A DNA stretch of 64,000 nt from Micromussa lordhowensis (lineage: Eukaryota > Cnidaria > Anthozoa > Scleractinia > Lobophylliidae): assembly GCA_964020085.1 (NCBI GenBank), contig OZ026606.1:16658780-16722779 (forward strand), given 5' to 3'. A program made the position numbers and the translations under genes. Below the pieces are notes generated by a model. It worked only from the letters and a program-made list of their open reading frames with translations. It did not search any database and was not told the origin of the DNA. Within the stretch, counting starts at the first letter, position 1. The number at the start of each line of letters is the position of its first letter. Shown in pieces: positions 34,330 through 46,781 of the stretch.

Positions 34330-34990
34330 TACGATTTTCTTACATTAACTCTCGAGGTATCGTTCCAGGTATCTCTAATAAATAAATAATTTAGAATAAT
34401 AGTGACTCCTAAATAGTTCTTCAAGATTGCACTCTTCAAAGTTCATCAGATATCTGTGAAAAGAGAGAGTAAAAAAGCTCATTTCTAAGAATGCAAATAG
34501 GCAGATGCATTTAAGAGGACAATCCTCTTTAATACCATACTTGTGGACCTTTAACTAATGGAAGGATGGTAAAAAACCGCCTGCTATACAAACTACTCCA
34601 TTCCACTTTGTAATATGCTGATGCACATGCTTGTGAAGCAAAAAAGACCATTCATCAGTCAGACCATGTTGTAGAATTACAAATTTTGGCTCCTCTTTGG
34701 TATTATTTTCTTTCTTTGTAACAACTGGGAATGACTACAACCCTTCAATTTAAAGGTGGTCAGAGGAAATAGAAGTTTGGTTACATTTGACATGTCATGT
34801 TTGTTTCCTCTCATCTGGGGACGGATAAACAATTGAATTCGAGAACGACAGACATAAAAATCGCCTACCCATGACATTCCAAGCCATTCTTGACCCTGGT
34901 TGTGTTGGCCATGGTTTTCTTGACCCTGGTTGTTTTGATCGTAGTTATCTGGCCTGTGAGTGTCCTGGCCTGGGCTGTCTCTGCGTTCAG
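34330..34990 (-). repeat. Further diverged relative of the duplicated tail
   Basis: Weak collinear matches to 30121-31560: GTTCATCAGATATCTGTGAAA near 34440 and AAGCAAAAAAGACCATTCAT near 34635. It ends with the exon-like block at 34869-34980. Confidence 0.4.
34869..34980 (-). CDS. Candidate exon coding a Gln/Asn/Gly-rich segment
   Basis: On the minus strand, 112 bp bounded by an acceptor (GGCTGAACGCAG) and a donor (GTAGGC). The open frame reads RDSPGQDTHRPDNYDQNNQG, then QENHGQHNQGQEWLGMSW. It contains a short repeat (NQGQE twice, with NHGQ between). The donor lies where the old duplicate has its exon end (31485), which supports the alignment of the two copies. Such low-complexity hydrophilic segments occur in secreted and matrix proteins, but nothing here shows the protein's role. 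The length (3n+1) means it would need a phase-matching neighbour. It could be a fossil exon. Confidence 0.4.
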
Positions 34991-35604
34991 CCAAAAATGA
35001 GAAATACGTCACTTAACAACAAAATAGCATTTGAGGAGAAAGTGCTTTTAAGGGAACAGCAAATAGAAACAACTCTGATGGGAGCACGAAATATAATTAC
35101 CTCAGTTCAAAACCATCTAATCACTCCCACATGTAATTACAATTGGATGTTACATATACCCAGAAAAAGAGTAATAAGGGAAATCTTGTAATGAAGGCCG
35201 TAAGGACATTTTCTTATTAATTTTTCTGTAGGTAAAATACAGTTATTGACCATCACGTCTAATATTGTTTCCTTGTACGTACTAAACCAAATGTACTCTA
35301 CTCACTTTTGGAATAGTATTACCAATTATTGTGATGTTGTACGGATCATGCCGTTTACCTCCATGCTGAAAAGGTAAGTGTAATAGGTATTAAATTTTAA
35401 GTTACCTGCTATGAGAGAAGAAAACAAACTCTACCAAGCATCGTACATCCATGACCTGCATAATAAGAAGTGGGCTCCTTTCCAGCCGTAATTGGTAGAG
35501 TTGAAGCTGTTAAAGTATAAAAAAGAATAAGATATGATTTACTTTTGTGTTAAGTGGGCATTTTAGACATCTCGAGTGTAGTGTTTTTGCCACAAACTGT
35601 GTGC
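34991..35604. other. Intergenic, nothing recognised
   Basis: Unique AT-rich DNA. A minus-strand GTGAGT donor-like site lies near 35310, but no convincing exon precedes it. Confidence 0.4.
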
Positions 35605-35939
35605 AATAGACCTTTTTACCGATACGGCGGCCATCTTGAATTCCGAGGAAATTATGGGATGCCCAGGGGGCAGATGAGAAATAATTAAAAAGAATACTGT
35701 GGCGTGATAACTTTTAACAATAATTTTTCGATAACCATAGGAACAACTGCCAAATATCGTGACGGAAAGATGTAACGCTTGTAATATTTGTTATGGAATA
35801 TGAGAGAAAGCAGTAAAAATTTATCCTGAAAGCTGTGTATACGATAAATTTTCCAGCGATTGCCCCCTCGGCAGCCCATAATTTCTCAGTCAAAACAATA
35901 GAATTCAAGATGGCCGCTGTATCGGTAAAAAGGTCTATT
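35605..35939. mobile_element. 335-bp MITE with long inverted ends
   Basis: Ends AATAGACCTTTTTACCGATA and its reverse, continuing inward as GGCCATCTTGAATTC and, after a gap, GAAATTATGGG. Arms pair over roughly 60 bases. No clear target duplication. The two 64-codon minus frames inside are by-products. Confidence 0.85.
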
Positions 35940-36354
35940 AATAGAGTTGCAAGCGGTGATGTTTTGTGTGATAATTTATCTAACAGTCAAACCGTCACAA
36001 TCAGATAGAATGGTACAATCGAATTCCCTTCATCATATTTGGCATAGATCAAACCAATGCATGCTTTAGAATTTGAAAGTGTTCACTACTAACTACTATC
36101 TTATATATCCAAGCTACAAAGTTGTTCTAGTTCTTTAAATTGTTTTTTCAAGAAGCGAGCTACTCCAAATATTACATCAACCATTTAAGAACTACTAATA
36201 AAACGTATTTTACTGTCGAGCTTTTAAAAATGTTTGGCTTTAAGGTTATTAAGGTGTCATTTGAGGAGAAATGAAACTGAGGAGAATGTGCTGCCTTTGT
36301 AATTATATCTGCAAATGGTTAGACATTCAAGTCTTCTCGGATAAGGACTATAAA

Positions 36355-36475
36355 CCGTAGGCCCCGTCTCTTGCATCTTCAATGTTAAATGGTTAGCAGG
36401 GGACGTTAAAGAACCCACACACTCATCGAAAAGAGTAGGGCACGTAGTTCCCGTTGTTTTGGTCTATCTCTCTGG
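36355..36475 (+). repeat. Dispersed short repeat, copy 1
   Basis: Contains AAAGAACCCACACACT, CGAAAAGAGTAGGG and ACGTAGTTCCC, shared in the same order and orientation with 56787-56896. Probably a SINE-like element; no tRNA boxes seen. Confidence 0.7.
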
Positions 36476-39400
36476 TCTTTCTGGTCTGGGTAGGGTAGGG
36501 TGGAGCACCTCGCATAGGACCTGAGTCCTGTTCGTGCTCCTTCCCTCTGGGCAGGTTTGCCCAGTAGAAGAGACAAACCATTTGCAAATTGAAGTAAGTT
36601 TGATTTTAAAGAGAAGGAATGCAGTCGTATACATAGTTTCTAGTGAAAGTAGTTGCGTACCAAATATGTTCCTGTCCAGCCTTGAAAGTGTAAACTGTGT
36701 GATTAAATAATTGTTAATTGACAGGCATTAGATTTGGTTAAAAAAAGGTAGCATTTTGAATACAAACAGGTATATACAAGTTCTGATCACTGCTTTGTTG
36801 TTAGACAACATTTCTATAGCTTTAAGGGGAAATGAAACTAAGCCCACTATATAACGCTTTTCCTACGGGTTATGTCCCTTGGCCTGAAATATTTCTCTAC
36901 AAGAGCGTATACAGAAGATGTATTGATACACGAATATTTGAAGACAATTGAGAGATGATAGGTGGAAATTGACACGTTGTGATGAGCTGAACAGGAAAAG
37001 GGTGTTTATGCAACCAAGTGACATTTGTCCTTTACTCGTGTGTTCTTAACAGAAGCATGTAATCCAGGCGAATACATTGAATCGTACCGCATGACAGATA
37101 GCAACACTTTGATTATTACTTACCCATTTCTTTGGATGAATATAGGAAATGTCATGGAAAAGTGAACCAAGCTCAGTAATACTTGGCTGTCGTAGACCAA
37201 GATGTCAAAACGAAAAAGTATCTACAAAAGTGGAAGTACATGATGTTAAATGAACGTTCTGTTTTTCTTTAACTTGAAATTAATATCAAAAATAAAATTG
37301 CTTTTACTGCATATCCTTACCACGATGTCTCGTGTTAAGCTTGGAACAAGTTGTGCCTCCATTTCGGTGAACTGGAAATGTTCTGCAAACCAAGTGCAAA
37401 AGAAAAGGAAAAACGCTTTAATCCTTGAAAGTCAGTTTGTGTATAGTGCATTATTGTCAGAGCGTTTTGCATGAACCGAAGGAAAGGTCTTACATTTTGG
37501 TCTATTCGTGAAGCAAAAATTGTGTCAGACGAGCCCCGTTTCAAATGCGTTTTCCTGTCCTCGTTTAAAAACACAGCGCGAAGGTCTGTTTAACGTAGTG
37601 AATGGCCGTTAAAAGGTCTTAGATACGATGAAAAATGAAGTTTTAACTCACCTCAGCTTGGTTATTCTAAGGAACCCTCATGTAAAACTCTTGTAACTCC
37701 TGTAAACGACCGCTGGCTTAATGTCTCTTTTGCAGGGGGGAGGGGTGGGTAGGGATTGACTTCTTGAAACCAACTAAAAAAAAACATGCATTGCTAAGCT
37801 TGCTCGGTCAAAGACAGCTTGAGACTTGCCCCGTTGTTGTTTGATTGTTTATAGACCTCGACTTGGTCTCGGTCCATATGCGATGTACACGCAAGAAAAG
37901 AACTTGGTCAATAACCCATTTGTACACACTCCTACTCTCTTATAAATCTTATTCTGTGAGAAATATAATTTCAACTTACCTATGTTGAACCATCCTTCTT
38001 ATCCCAGCTTTCTTGAGTCAGTGAAAGCCATCCGACGTCAAGCTATTATAGGTGTCTTTGCAATCGGAAAACGTTAATATTGGTGGCCACTTAAGAAACA
38101 CAAAACGTTTCATAATTGTTAGTGTTAAGAGCAGCATATTGTTTGCCTCGGTCTTGGAAGTTGAAAGAGACATTCTCTTTCTTTTTCTTGACACCATCGA
38201 ATAAATGGAAACTCGTCGTGCTTCCATGGACAGACACTTTGGAACTTTGTAGAGCTGAAGCAATTAATATTTTTCCGGTTCGTATGACTCATCATGGTTT
38301 GTAGTAATGTAGGAGGAGCCTAAACGGTCCAATAATATACTTAGTATTTTTCTAGAGGAAATGTCTGGGCTGCGGTCGTGTTAAGGGCAGACCGTAAGGC
38401 ATTAACTGTCAAAGCTGTCATGGTGTACCCACGACTTTTAGATGTGATTAGGTATATCTCACACATAGTTGATGGCTTAACGATAATTAAGCTTTAATTA
38501 AGCTTTCGTTTCTTCAGTTATGTACGACTGGCATGTATAGAACGTGTCTAAACCCTGATTGAGAAGCTTAGCCGGTGACCCATGTCGCTCATTTCCTTGT
38601 TCTATTCTCTAATGCATCAAACGGATCTACATCCTCTTGACAAACACAAGACTCAAGCTGTTCGCTTTGAGACAATGGCATGTATTTTTAGTTATAACAT
38701 TCTTGAACTTTGGACTTTGAAACTGAATTGATTCAATGCGTCTCGATCCTTTGCACTGTTTTCGTGGTCCAAAGGCCACAAATGTATCACGACAGTTGTA
38801 TCACAGTGATCTGAAATCTACAGTCGAAATAGATAGATATTGAGTATGCACTTTCCTTCTGAGCGGATTGTACCAGTAAAGCAATGGGGGGTTGCCAGCG
38901 AAACATTAGGACATCACATTTAGTGCCTATTGAAAATTTAGTAAGATAATTATAGTGTTCTCTCCCGTTTGGTTTTAGAAAGCTGTCGTTTAAGTGGAAC
39001 ATTTTCCCACGAACGTTGCTGGTTAAAACAAAGGAAACGATTTCTTAAGTTATTATTTTCAAGTAAAGAGATATTTCCCTTCCATTCGAAATGTACTATT
39101 GCGATTTCATTCGTTAATGACGTGTGCTGTTTATCGAAGTTAACAGTTGATGACACCAATTTTATCGGATGCGCCTCGAGTAGTGCTTCTTTCATGCTCT
39201 CCAAACTTGGCCTTGTGTATCATAACTCGATGATGCAGGCTAAAACAGAAGTTCGTGGCACATACTGTTTATCGATTTCAACAGTTGAAACGATTTCCCG
39301 ACTATTTATCGATTTCAATGTTTGTGGTGTCGGCTAATTATCAATTCCAACCTTTGATGGCCCCCCTCGACTATATCGATTTCAAAAGTTTTTGGGCATT

Positions 39401-39940
39401 GTTTTCCCCCATTAAACCCCAAGGTCAGCGTCCAAATTCTCATACCTGCTTGTCATACATTTTCTGTAATTCCATTACAAGAATTCGAATTTTAATCAAT
39501 GCATTCAATCTCAGATGATCTGGTCCTTGGTTCTCATTACCCAACTACGCGGAATTGTCATCACATGGTAAAGCGAAAGTTAGGGTGTCATCGAAGACGT
39601 TGGTCAAAATTTTTAGTGAAAAAAAACGTTTTAACAACATTAACGTGATGATTAGTCACAATCGCTACGCAAAAAAAAACCTCTCCGCCCTTTTTTTAAA
39701 AAAGTTGACCCTTAATGCGTACTTGTGGGCTTATGGCTAATGTTTATTCCATTGGGTTGAAGTATTGAAGTCTTACGAGTAAGCAATCGCTAGAAAGATA
39801 AAGGTACGATAATAAATGAGTTTGGTAATACTTTTGCGTGACTTGTCGGTTTGTGCTAGAAACTTGAGCCTGTTGTTTTAGCTAACCAGCGCTTCCCTAC
39901 AAACGGATTTAATCAATATTTTCTCCACAACAAATACAGT
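36476..39940. other. Long gene-poor stretch
   Basis: No feature I can support. Short frames are chance. Around 39120-39400 there are several TATCGATTTCAA-like words but no clear array. Confidence 0.45.
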
Positions 39941-39944
39941 TGTT

Positions 39945-40070
39945 GGCGTGGCGCAGGGTTGATGTTTTCTGACTACTGAGCGGGAGACTATGGGTTGAAC
40001 TCCTTGTGAGACAGGAGCTCTTTCTTTCCTTTTTTTACTTATTTTTTCTTCTTTACTTATTTTTTCTCGT
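39945..40070 (+). mobile_element. tRNA-like SINE head
   Basis: GGCGTGGCGCAG (A-box-like, 39945-39956) and GGGTTGAACTCC (B-box-like, about 39992) are spaced as in a tRNA promoter, followed by a T-rich stretch. The cloverleaf is not convincing, so a SINE or tRNA pseudogene fits better than a working tRNA. Confidence 0.45.
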
Positions 40071-40483
40071 TTCTTTCCGATGCGCGCTTGTGTTAAATGA
40101 AAGGAAAAAACAATAATGACTGCAGCAGAACGATTGAGAAATCAGAAATAACTTACCTTGAAAACTGCGACTGAACTCGCAATTGTAAACTGTACAAGAA
40201 TTACTCAAAACAAATAAGGGCGCAGACAACACGATGTAAAACGATACGCCCAACAAAAGCTGCAGAGCGCTGGCAATACTCCCGGAGGTCTGTCACGTTT
40301 CATCCGTATACATACATACATATATGCACATACAAAGCCGCACGATTTGCCCTGACTTAGCAGGCTTTATGCATTTATAATGCGTAAGCCCACAAAATTG
40401 GATAAATAATTAAAATAAAAAATGACCAACTTTGTAGGTTGGTGCTGAAAGCAGGGTTAGAATGATAACTGCTTTAAATATTA

Positions 40484-40817
40484 TTTAAGGTGGCCGGCAA
40501 CAGTTTCCATCACTTTCCAAGACTTACATTTTGATGGGTCATTATAACCACTTTTTATGACTTGATACTACCTACAATCATGATATCACAAAAAAATGAT
40601 GGCCAATCATTGGTGAACACGTTGTTATCATTTTCGTAAAACAATACCTTGCCATAGCAACAGTATTACCTGCAAAGAGCACCCTTAATGTAAGCTTTAA
40701 CTGCTAACAACTCAAAAGCGAGCTTGGTAACTCCCATTTTTGTTATGGAATTGTGCTAAGCATGGTAAGATAAAATTTTTGGCAAAGTTTTAAGAAGGGG
40801 GTTCAGGGCGACATTAA
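40484..40817. mobile_element. TTAA-ended MITE, inverted copy
   Basis: Starts TTAAGGTGGC and ends in GGGCGACATTAA. The interior matches the unit MITE at 2197-2489 in reverse orientation (CATTATAACCACT, CCATAGCAAC, GAGCTTGGTAACTCCCA), with many differences. An older insertion of the same family. Confidence 0.7.
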
Positions 40818-40861
40818 ATTTTCGAAAAAGGAAGGTGGCTCTCTTTTATCGTGCCCAACAC

Positions 40862-41008
40862 AATAGCTGTTATTGCAGTTGAGTCTGCGATCAAATGTTC
40901 TTTTGTTAAGAAATGCACGCAAACGAGGCGAAAGGGTCAATACAAAGCAGAATTGACCCTTTCGCCTCGTTTGCATGTAAACCGCTGATAACTGCGATAA
41001 CAGCTATT
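40862..41008. mobile_element. Foldback with 23-bp perfect stem
   Basis: Inner arms GCAAACGAGGCGAAAGGG... (40919-40941) and their exact reverse (40952-40974), with outer arms AATAGCTGTTATTGCAG (40862-40878) and CTGCGATAACAGCTATT (40992-41008). It sits directly between two copies of the TTAA MITE family. Confidence 0.8.
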
Positions 41009-41019
41009 CGATAATATAA

Positions 41020-41180
41020 AATGGGGGTCTTTGAGCTCGTTTTTGTGTTATCAGCGTTTAAAGCAAAAATTAAGGGCGTTTGTTACAGCTTGTGCTGGTA
41101 TTACGGTTAGGGTTAAAGGTTACTATTATTGGTTCACCAATGTGATACCAATAAGTAGTATTCATCTGTTAAAGTTTAGC
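41020..41180. mobile_element. Partial TTAA-family MITE
   Basis: GGGGGTCTTTGAGCTCG through TTGGTTCACCAATG matches the middle of the unit MITE in the same orientation. Ends are lost. Confidence 0.55.
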
Positions 41181-42824
41181 TGTTTGTAAAAAGGTGGATA
41201 CTGTGCCAACCTCCTAAAGAGAGAACTGATAAACATGATATATGGGTAAATTTAACTTTTGGGAAATGAAACGAGTGTTATTTTTTAACGAAAATAAACA
41301 GCACAGTGACTTCAATTTTATGTTTTAGAAAAATAACTCTGGGGCACATTTCCATTTTTGTCTTATTCAAAGCAAATCTTGCGATAACAGAATAATACGC
41401 CTTTTGCTTCCATCAGAGTTTACTTAACATTACTCTTTTCAAAGTCCCTCTCGGCTGAAGCAGCCGTTTGCAGCAGTAATGCACTTTAAAAAATGGAAAC
41501 AACACCTAGGTTGGTTTTCACTTTTTATTGTTGAGTTAATGTTTTTTAAATATAAACGATTTCTGGCCATTCGACATCTGAAAAATAAGTGAAATTTGCT
41601 AATTAGCACCAAGTTTTATACTACTTTATCCTCAAGTATTTAATTATTTGTTTATTTCTTTGTTTGTTGGTTGGTTTGTACATGTATCACCGTTTGTCTG
41701 TCCTTTTTCGTTTTTCCAGTACTTCTCAAACCTCGATATGTTGTTCGTAGATATCTGAATTTTGTGATTATTACATTTCATGCGTGATTTAATTTGCCCT
41801 CCACGGTTGTCGTTGGTCAGTTGTCATGGTGAAAAGCTAAAGGAACCAACTATTCAGGCTAATATTACTATACATTTCAATCAATCAATCGATTTTGTTA
41901 TTGTGCACATGGGAGTCAGAGCTACGTTGAATATTTTGCATCTTACCATGGAAATATTGATTTGGATGAGAGTAATTCTAGTTACTCTTATTTGTATCCC
42001 TGTTTTTTCGTTTTTAGGTAAAAATGGTCAGCTCAAAATAGATAGGCACCTCAATATTTATTATAGTATCTGGATTGAAAATTGGTAGCCTGACAAATCA
42101 ATAAGGCTACCAAGGTTTTGGAAAGTTGGGATAGAAAGGAGATGAATGACAGGTCAAATTCGAGCACACTCTTACAGTTAGTCAAACTCTGACTTTACAA
42201 AGTGCATGGCCAAGTTTTGTTAATCTTTCAACATGAAACTCATCCTTTTTCCTCTTCTCCTTTAAGAAATAATTTTCCCATTTAGAAAAGATTGTATCAA
42301 TAAGCTAAGTTTTCTATCAGAGGATACTTTCTGACATAAGTGTAATTTCTCTTTAGAGATTGCCTCAATCCCAGAAGGAATTTCAGCAGCAACAAGGTGG
42401 AAAGAAGTCATGGAGGGAAAGAACCAATGCCGGAAAACAAAATAATTGAAAATGCGTAGTGCTGTACACTGTGTGCCACTGTGGCAGATGTATTGCCAGA
42501 GCTGTGTTTAAATGATCAAGAGTGGAACAAACTGTTTTGAGGATAGCAGGCATTTGATGTATCATCAAATGCCTGCTGATAGGAAAGGCAAAATACTCTT
42601 CGTGGATTGGTACCTCCGTGTGTCTTGGTAAATGCGTGGAAGGACTGTAACAGTTTCGGTACAAAATGTGGCAGTACAAAGTAGACGTCAGTTTTTCTGC
42701 ACTTTGCAGTTATTACTCACCTGTGATACATGTATGCATATTATCCCATCATGATAATTTTTAATCGCATAGCATATGCCTCCCTCTGAAAGATGAAGTT
42801 CCAGACAACTCTTGTGAGTTTTTC
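41181..42824. other. Gene-poor stretch
   Basis: Contains a perfect 14-bp stem-loop at 42545-42577 (AGCAGGCATTTGAT, loop GTATC). The 102-codon plus frame (41780-42088) and 98-codon minus frame (42383-42679) have no recognisable family and no splice support. Confidence 0.4.
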
Positions 42825-44224
42825 AGCTTTCGGGAAATTTACAACAGGCAACAAAGATTTCAAGAGAAGAAACAGCTGAGAAAAGCAAGTAACAACCTAC
42901 AGATGCTTACAAGTGAATGCTACATGAAATCTATTTACAAAGTACCTGCAAGCATTCAAGCATGTCTTTCTCCTCCCTGAGAGAAATTAAAAAGATATAT
43001 GATTATTATGAAGGCAACAATGAAACATTATGGTCAGCTGATGCAAAGGTAAAGAGATTTTGAGCAAAAATCGAAAAGAAGGCATTTGTTGGTGGAAAGA
43101 TAACCTATTTACCGTGTTGTTGGTCTATAAAGAAAGGTAAATGATTTTCATTTAGAGTTCTTCAGTACTTGGGTAAATCAACAAAGCTTGGACTCCATCG
43201 ACAGTATTTGTGTGCTCAGTACTTTGCCTTGGAATTCGTTTGAGGAATGGCATGGAGTACGTTTTATCGAAGGATAAATGATTTATAGCCAGTGTCCCAC
43301 CAGTCCTTACTTAAGGTCAACAGGAATCAGGAAGCTGATTAGAAAGGTGTTCATGACGGTTTAGTATTGTTTGATGGAGGAGGTTCTTTGACATCCCATC
43401 ACGAAAGTGGTATACTGGCATTCAGCTCTAGTGGTTCAAAGTTTCAGTGTAGCTCAGTACCAAAGATACATAGAGGCTGTCAGGTATTCACCTGTAGATG
43501 AAGTTTTGTGAGCATTATTCTTGGGCTTAAAAATTGGAAATAAACTAGAATCTGTTGGTGCAGAATGTTTGTAGGCCTATATTTGATATTTTCGAGGGGT
43601 ATACCTTGTTCTTTGGTAGTGTTCCAGCCAATGTCGTCTCATGAGAAACATACCTCTCTGAGAGAAAAGAAACGGAAAGTTATCAAGTATTGGTCTGCAA
43701 ACGGATGCCATGGAATTCACAAGCAGGTGTAAGAAAAGAGCGTGTGCAATAATGTGCTACTTACCTTCAGCTCACTCTGAATGATGTGTGAGTCTGAACT
43801 GCAAGAAATTGCAGAAATATCATAATCATATTGCTATAGTATACGGCAGTAGGATGGAGTTGCAGCTCGATTACTTAAGTGAATAACTATTTTTGGTCTC
43901 TGGTGATGGTTTGGACAAATTAAATTTAACTGTGATACAAAGGTAACTTTCTGGCGAACAAGGAAGGTCAGAAGATGGATATTGTTTCGAAGACTAGTGC
44001 AGTACCTGAATTTGAGAGAGACATTCTGACGGAGAGTCTTCACATTTGCTCTCAGGACCATTTTTGGCTTCTATGAGCCAGCCTAGAGATATTATCACTC
44101 ATTTGTAATTCTAGCAAATTTACTGATAGATGTAAACGCAAATTCTTGACAGAAACCAAGGTACAACCTTTTAAAGGCTTCGTTAAAGTTTATCCTTACG
44201 TTGTTATGTGTTGCCTTATTTCCA
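42825..44224 (+). repeat. 1.42-kb array, unit 1
   Basis: The most diverged unit. The reading frame of the first exon-like block has TGA where the other units have TGG (about 43060). Confidence 0.9.
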
Positions 44225-45643
44225 AGCTTTCGGCCTGCAAACAAAAATAAAAGTTGAGTTGTTGTGGTGTTTATAACAAGCAACAAAGATTTCAAGAGAA
44301 GAAACAGCTGAGAAACGCAAGCAACAACCTGCAGATGCTTACAAGTGAACGCAACATGAAATCTATTTGCAAAGTACCTGCAAGCATTCAAGCATGTCTT
44401 TCTCCTCCCTGAGAGAAATTAAAAAGGTACATGATTACTATGAAGGCAACGATGAAACGTTATGGTCAGCTGATGCAAAGGTAAAGAGATTTTGGGCAAA
44501 AATCGAAAAGAAGACATTTGTTGGTGGAAAGATAACCTATTTACTAAAGAAAGGTGAATGATTTTCATTAAGATTTCTTCAGTACTTGGGTAAATCGTTA
44601 TTGGGTCAACAAAGCTTGGGCTCCACCGACAGTATTTGTGTGCTCAGTACTTTGCTTTGGGATTCGTTTGAGAAATGGCATAGGATCAAAGGATAAATGA
44701 TTCATAGCCAGTGTCCCACCAGTCCTTACTTAAGCTCAACAGGAATCAGGAAGCTGATTAGAAAGGTGTTCATGACGGTTTAGTATTGTTTGATGGAGGA
44801 GGTTCTTTGACATCCCATCACGAAAGTGGTATGTTGGCACTCAGCTCTAGTGGTTCAAAGTTTCAGTGTAGCTCAGTACCAAAGATACATAGAGGCTGTC
44901 AGGTATTCACCTGTAGTTGGAGTTTTGTGAGCATTATTCTTGGGCTAAAAAATTGGGAATAAACTAGAATCTGTTAGTGCAGAATGTTTGTAGGCCTATA
45001 TTTGATATTTTCGAAGGGTATACCTTGTTCTTTGGTAGTGCTCCAGCCAATGTCGTCTCATGAGAAACATACCTCTCTGAGAGAAAAGAAAAGGAAAGTT
45101 ATCAAGTATTGTTGTGCAAACGGATGCCAAGGAATTCACCAGCAGGTGTAAGAAAAGAGCGTGTGCAATAATGTACTACTTACCTTCAGTTCACTCTGAA
45201 TGATGTGTGAGTCTGAACTGCAAGAAATTGCAAATATATCATAATCATATTGCTATAGTATACGGCAGTAGGATGGAGTTGCAGCTCGATTACTTAAGTG
45301 AATAACTATTTTTGGTCTCTGGTGATGGTTTGGACAAATTAAATTTAACTGTGATACAAAGGTAACTTTCTGGCGAACAAGGAAGGTCAGAAGATGGATA
45401 TTGTTTCGAAGACTAGTGCATTACCTGAATTTGAGAAAGACATTCTGACTAAGAATCTTCACATTTGCTCTCAGGACCATTTTTGGCTTCTATGAGCCAG
45501 CCTAGAGATATTATCACTCATTTGTAATTCTAGCAAATTTACTGATAGATGTAAACGCAAATTCTCGACAGAAACCAAGGTACAACCTTTTAAAGGCTTC
45601 GTAAAAGTTTATCCTTACGTTGTTATGTGTTGTCTTATTTCCA
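44225..45643 (+). repeat. 1.42-kb array, unit 2
   Basis: Full-length. First exon-like block starts at the ATG at 44394 (MSFSSLREIKKVHDYYEGND) and has a good donor at 44480/44481 (GCAAAG then GTAAAG). Confidence 0.9.
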
Positions 45644-46469
45644 AGCTTTCGGCCTGCAAAGAAAAATAAAAGTTGAGTTGTTGTGGTGTTTATAACAAGC
45701 AACAATGATTTCAAGAGAAGAAACAGCTGAGAAACGCAAGCAACAACCTGCAGATGCTTACAAGTGAACGGAACATGAAATCTATTTGCAAAGTACCTGC
45801 AAGCATTCAAGCATGTCTTTCTCCTCCCTGAGAGAAATTAAAAAGGTACATGATTACTATGAAGGCAACGATGAAACGTTATGGTCAGCTGATGCAAAGG
45901 TAAAGAGATTTTGGGCAAAAATCGAAAAGAAGACATTTGTTGGTGGAAAGATAACCTATTTACTAAAGAAAGGTGAATGATTTTCATTAAGATTTCTTCA
46001 GTACTTGGGTAAATCGTTATTGGGTCAACAAAGCTTGGGCTCCACCGACAGTATTTGTGTGCTCAGTACTTTGCTTTGGGATTCGTTTGAGAAATGGCAT
46101 AGGATCAAAGGATAAATGATTCATAGCCAGTGTCCCACCAGTCCTTACTTAAGCTCAACAGGAATCAGGAAGCTGATTAGAAAGGTGTTCATGACGGTTT
46201 AGTATTGTTTGATGGAGGAGGTTCTTTGACATCCCATCACGAAAGTGGTATGTTGGCACTCAGCTCTAGTGGTTCAAAGTTTCAGTGTAGCTCAGTACCA
46301 AAGATACATAGAGGCTGTCAGGTATTGACCTGTAGTTGGAGTTTTGTGAGCATTATTCTTGGGCTAAAAAAATTGGGAATAAACTAGAATCTGTTGGTGC
46401 AGAATGTTTGAAGGCCTATATTTGATATCTTCGAAGGGTATACCTTGTTCTTTGGTAGTGTTCCAGCCA

Positions 46470-46565
46470 ATGTCGTCTCATGAGAAACATACCTCTCTGA
46501 GAGAAAAGAAAAGGAAAGTTATCAAGTATTGTTGTGCAAACGGATGCCATGGAATTCACAAGCAG
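46470..46565 (+). CDS. Candidate first exon in array unit 3 (Cys-rich N-terminus)
   Basis: The ATG follows GTGTTCCAGCCA, so this could also be an internal exon. It reads MSSHEKHTSLREKKRKVIKY then CCANGCHGIHKQ, in phase 0, and ends at a good donor (AAGCAG then GTGTAAG). The basic stretch before a Cys pair recalls the start of a THAP C2CH zinc finger, a DNA-binding domain found in P-element-type transposases and their relatives. In the family the first ligands are C-x(2,4)-C; here C-x3-C fits. The block is repeated in all six units, except that unit 5 has lost its donor. Function remains unproven. Confidence 0.3.
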
Positions 46566-46781
46566 GTGTAAGAAAAGAGCGTGGGCAATAATGTACTACT
46601 TACCTTCAGTTCACTCTGAATGATGTGTGAGTCTGGACTGCAAGAAATTGCAGAAATATCATATTCATATTGCTATAATATACGGCAGTAGGATGGAGTT
46701 GCAGCTCGAGGACTTAAGTGAATAACTAGTTTTGGTCTCTGGTGATGGTTTGGACAAATTAAATTTAACTGTGATACAAAG

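Noticed and set aside
39945..40020. Functional tRNA gene
   Set aside because: A- and B-box-like words are present, but stems do not pair well and the B box is imperfect. SINE head or pseudogene is more likely.
41780..42088. 102-codon plus frame MRDLICPPRLSLVSC
   Set aside because: No family, no splice signals, AT-rich composition and hydrophobic stretches typical of chance frames.
44095..44391. Minus-strand frames of 75-98 codons in each 1.42-kb unit
   Set aside because: They overlap the plus-strand blocks that have splice signals, and the minus frames have no donors or acceptors at matching places. Kept open, but not supported.
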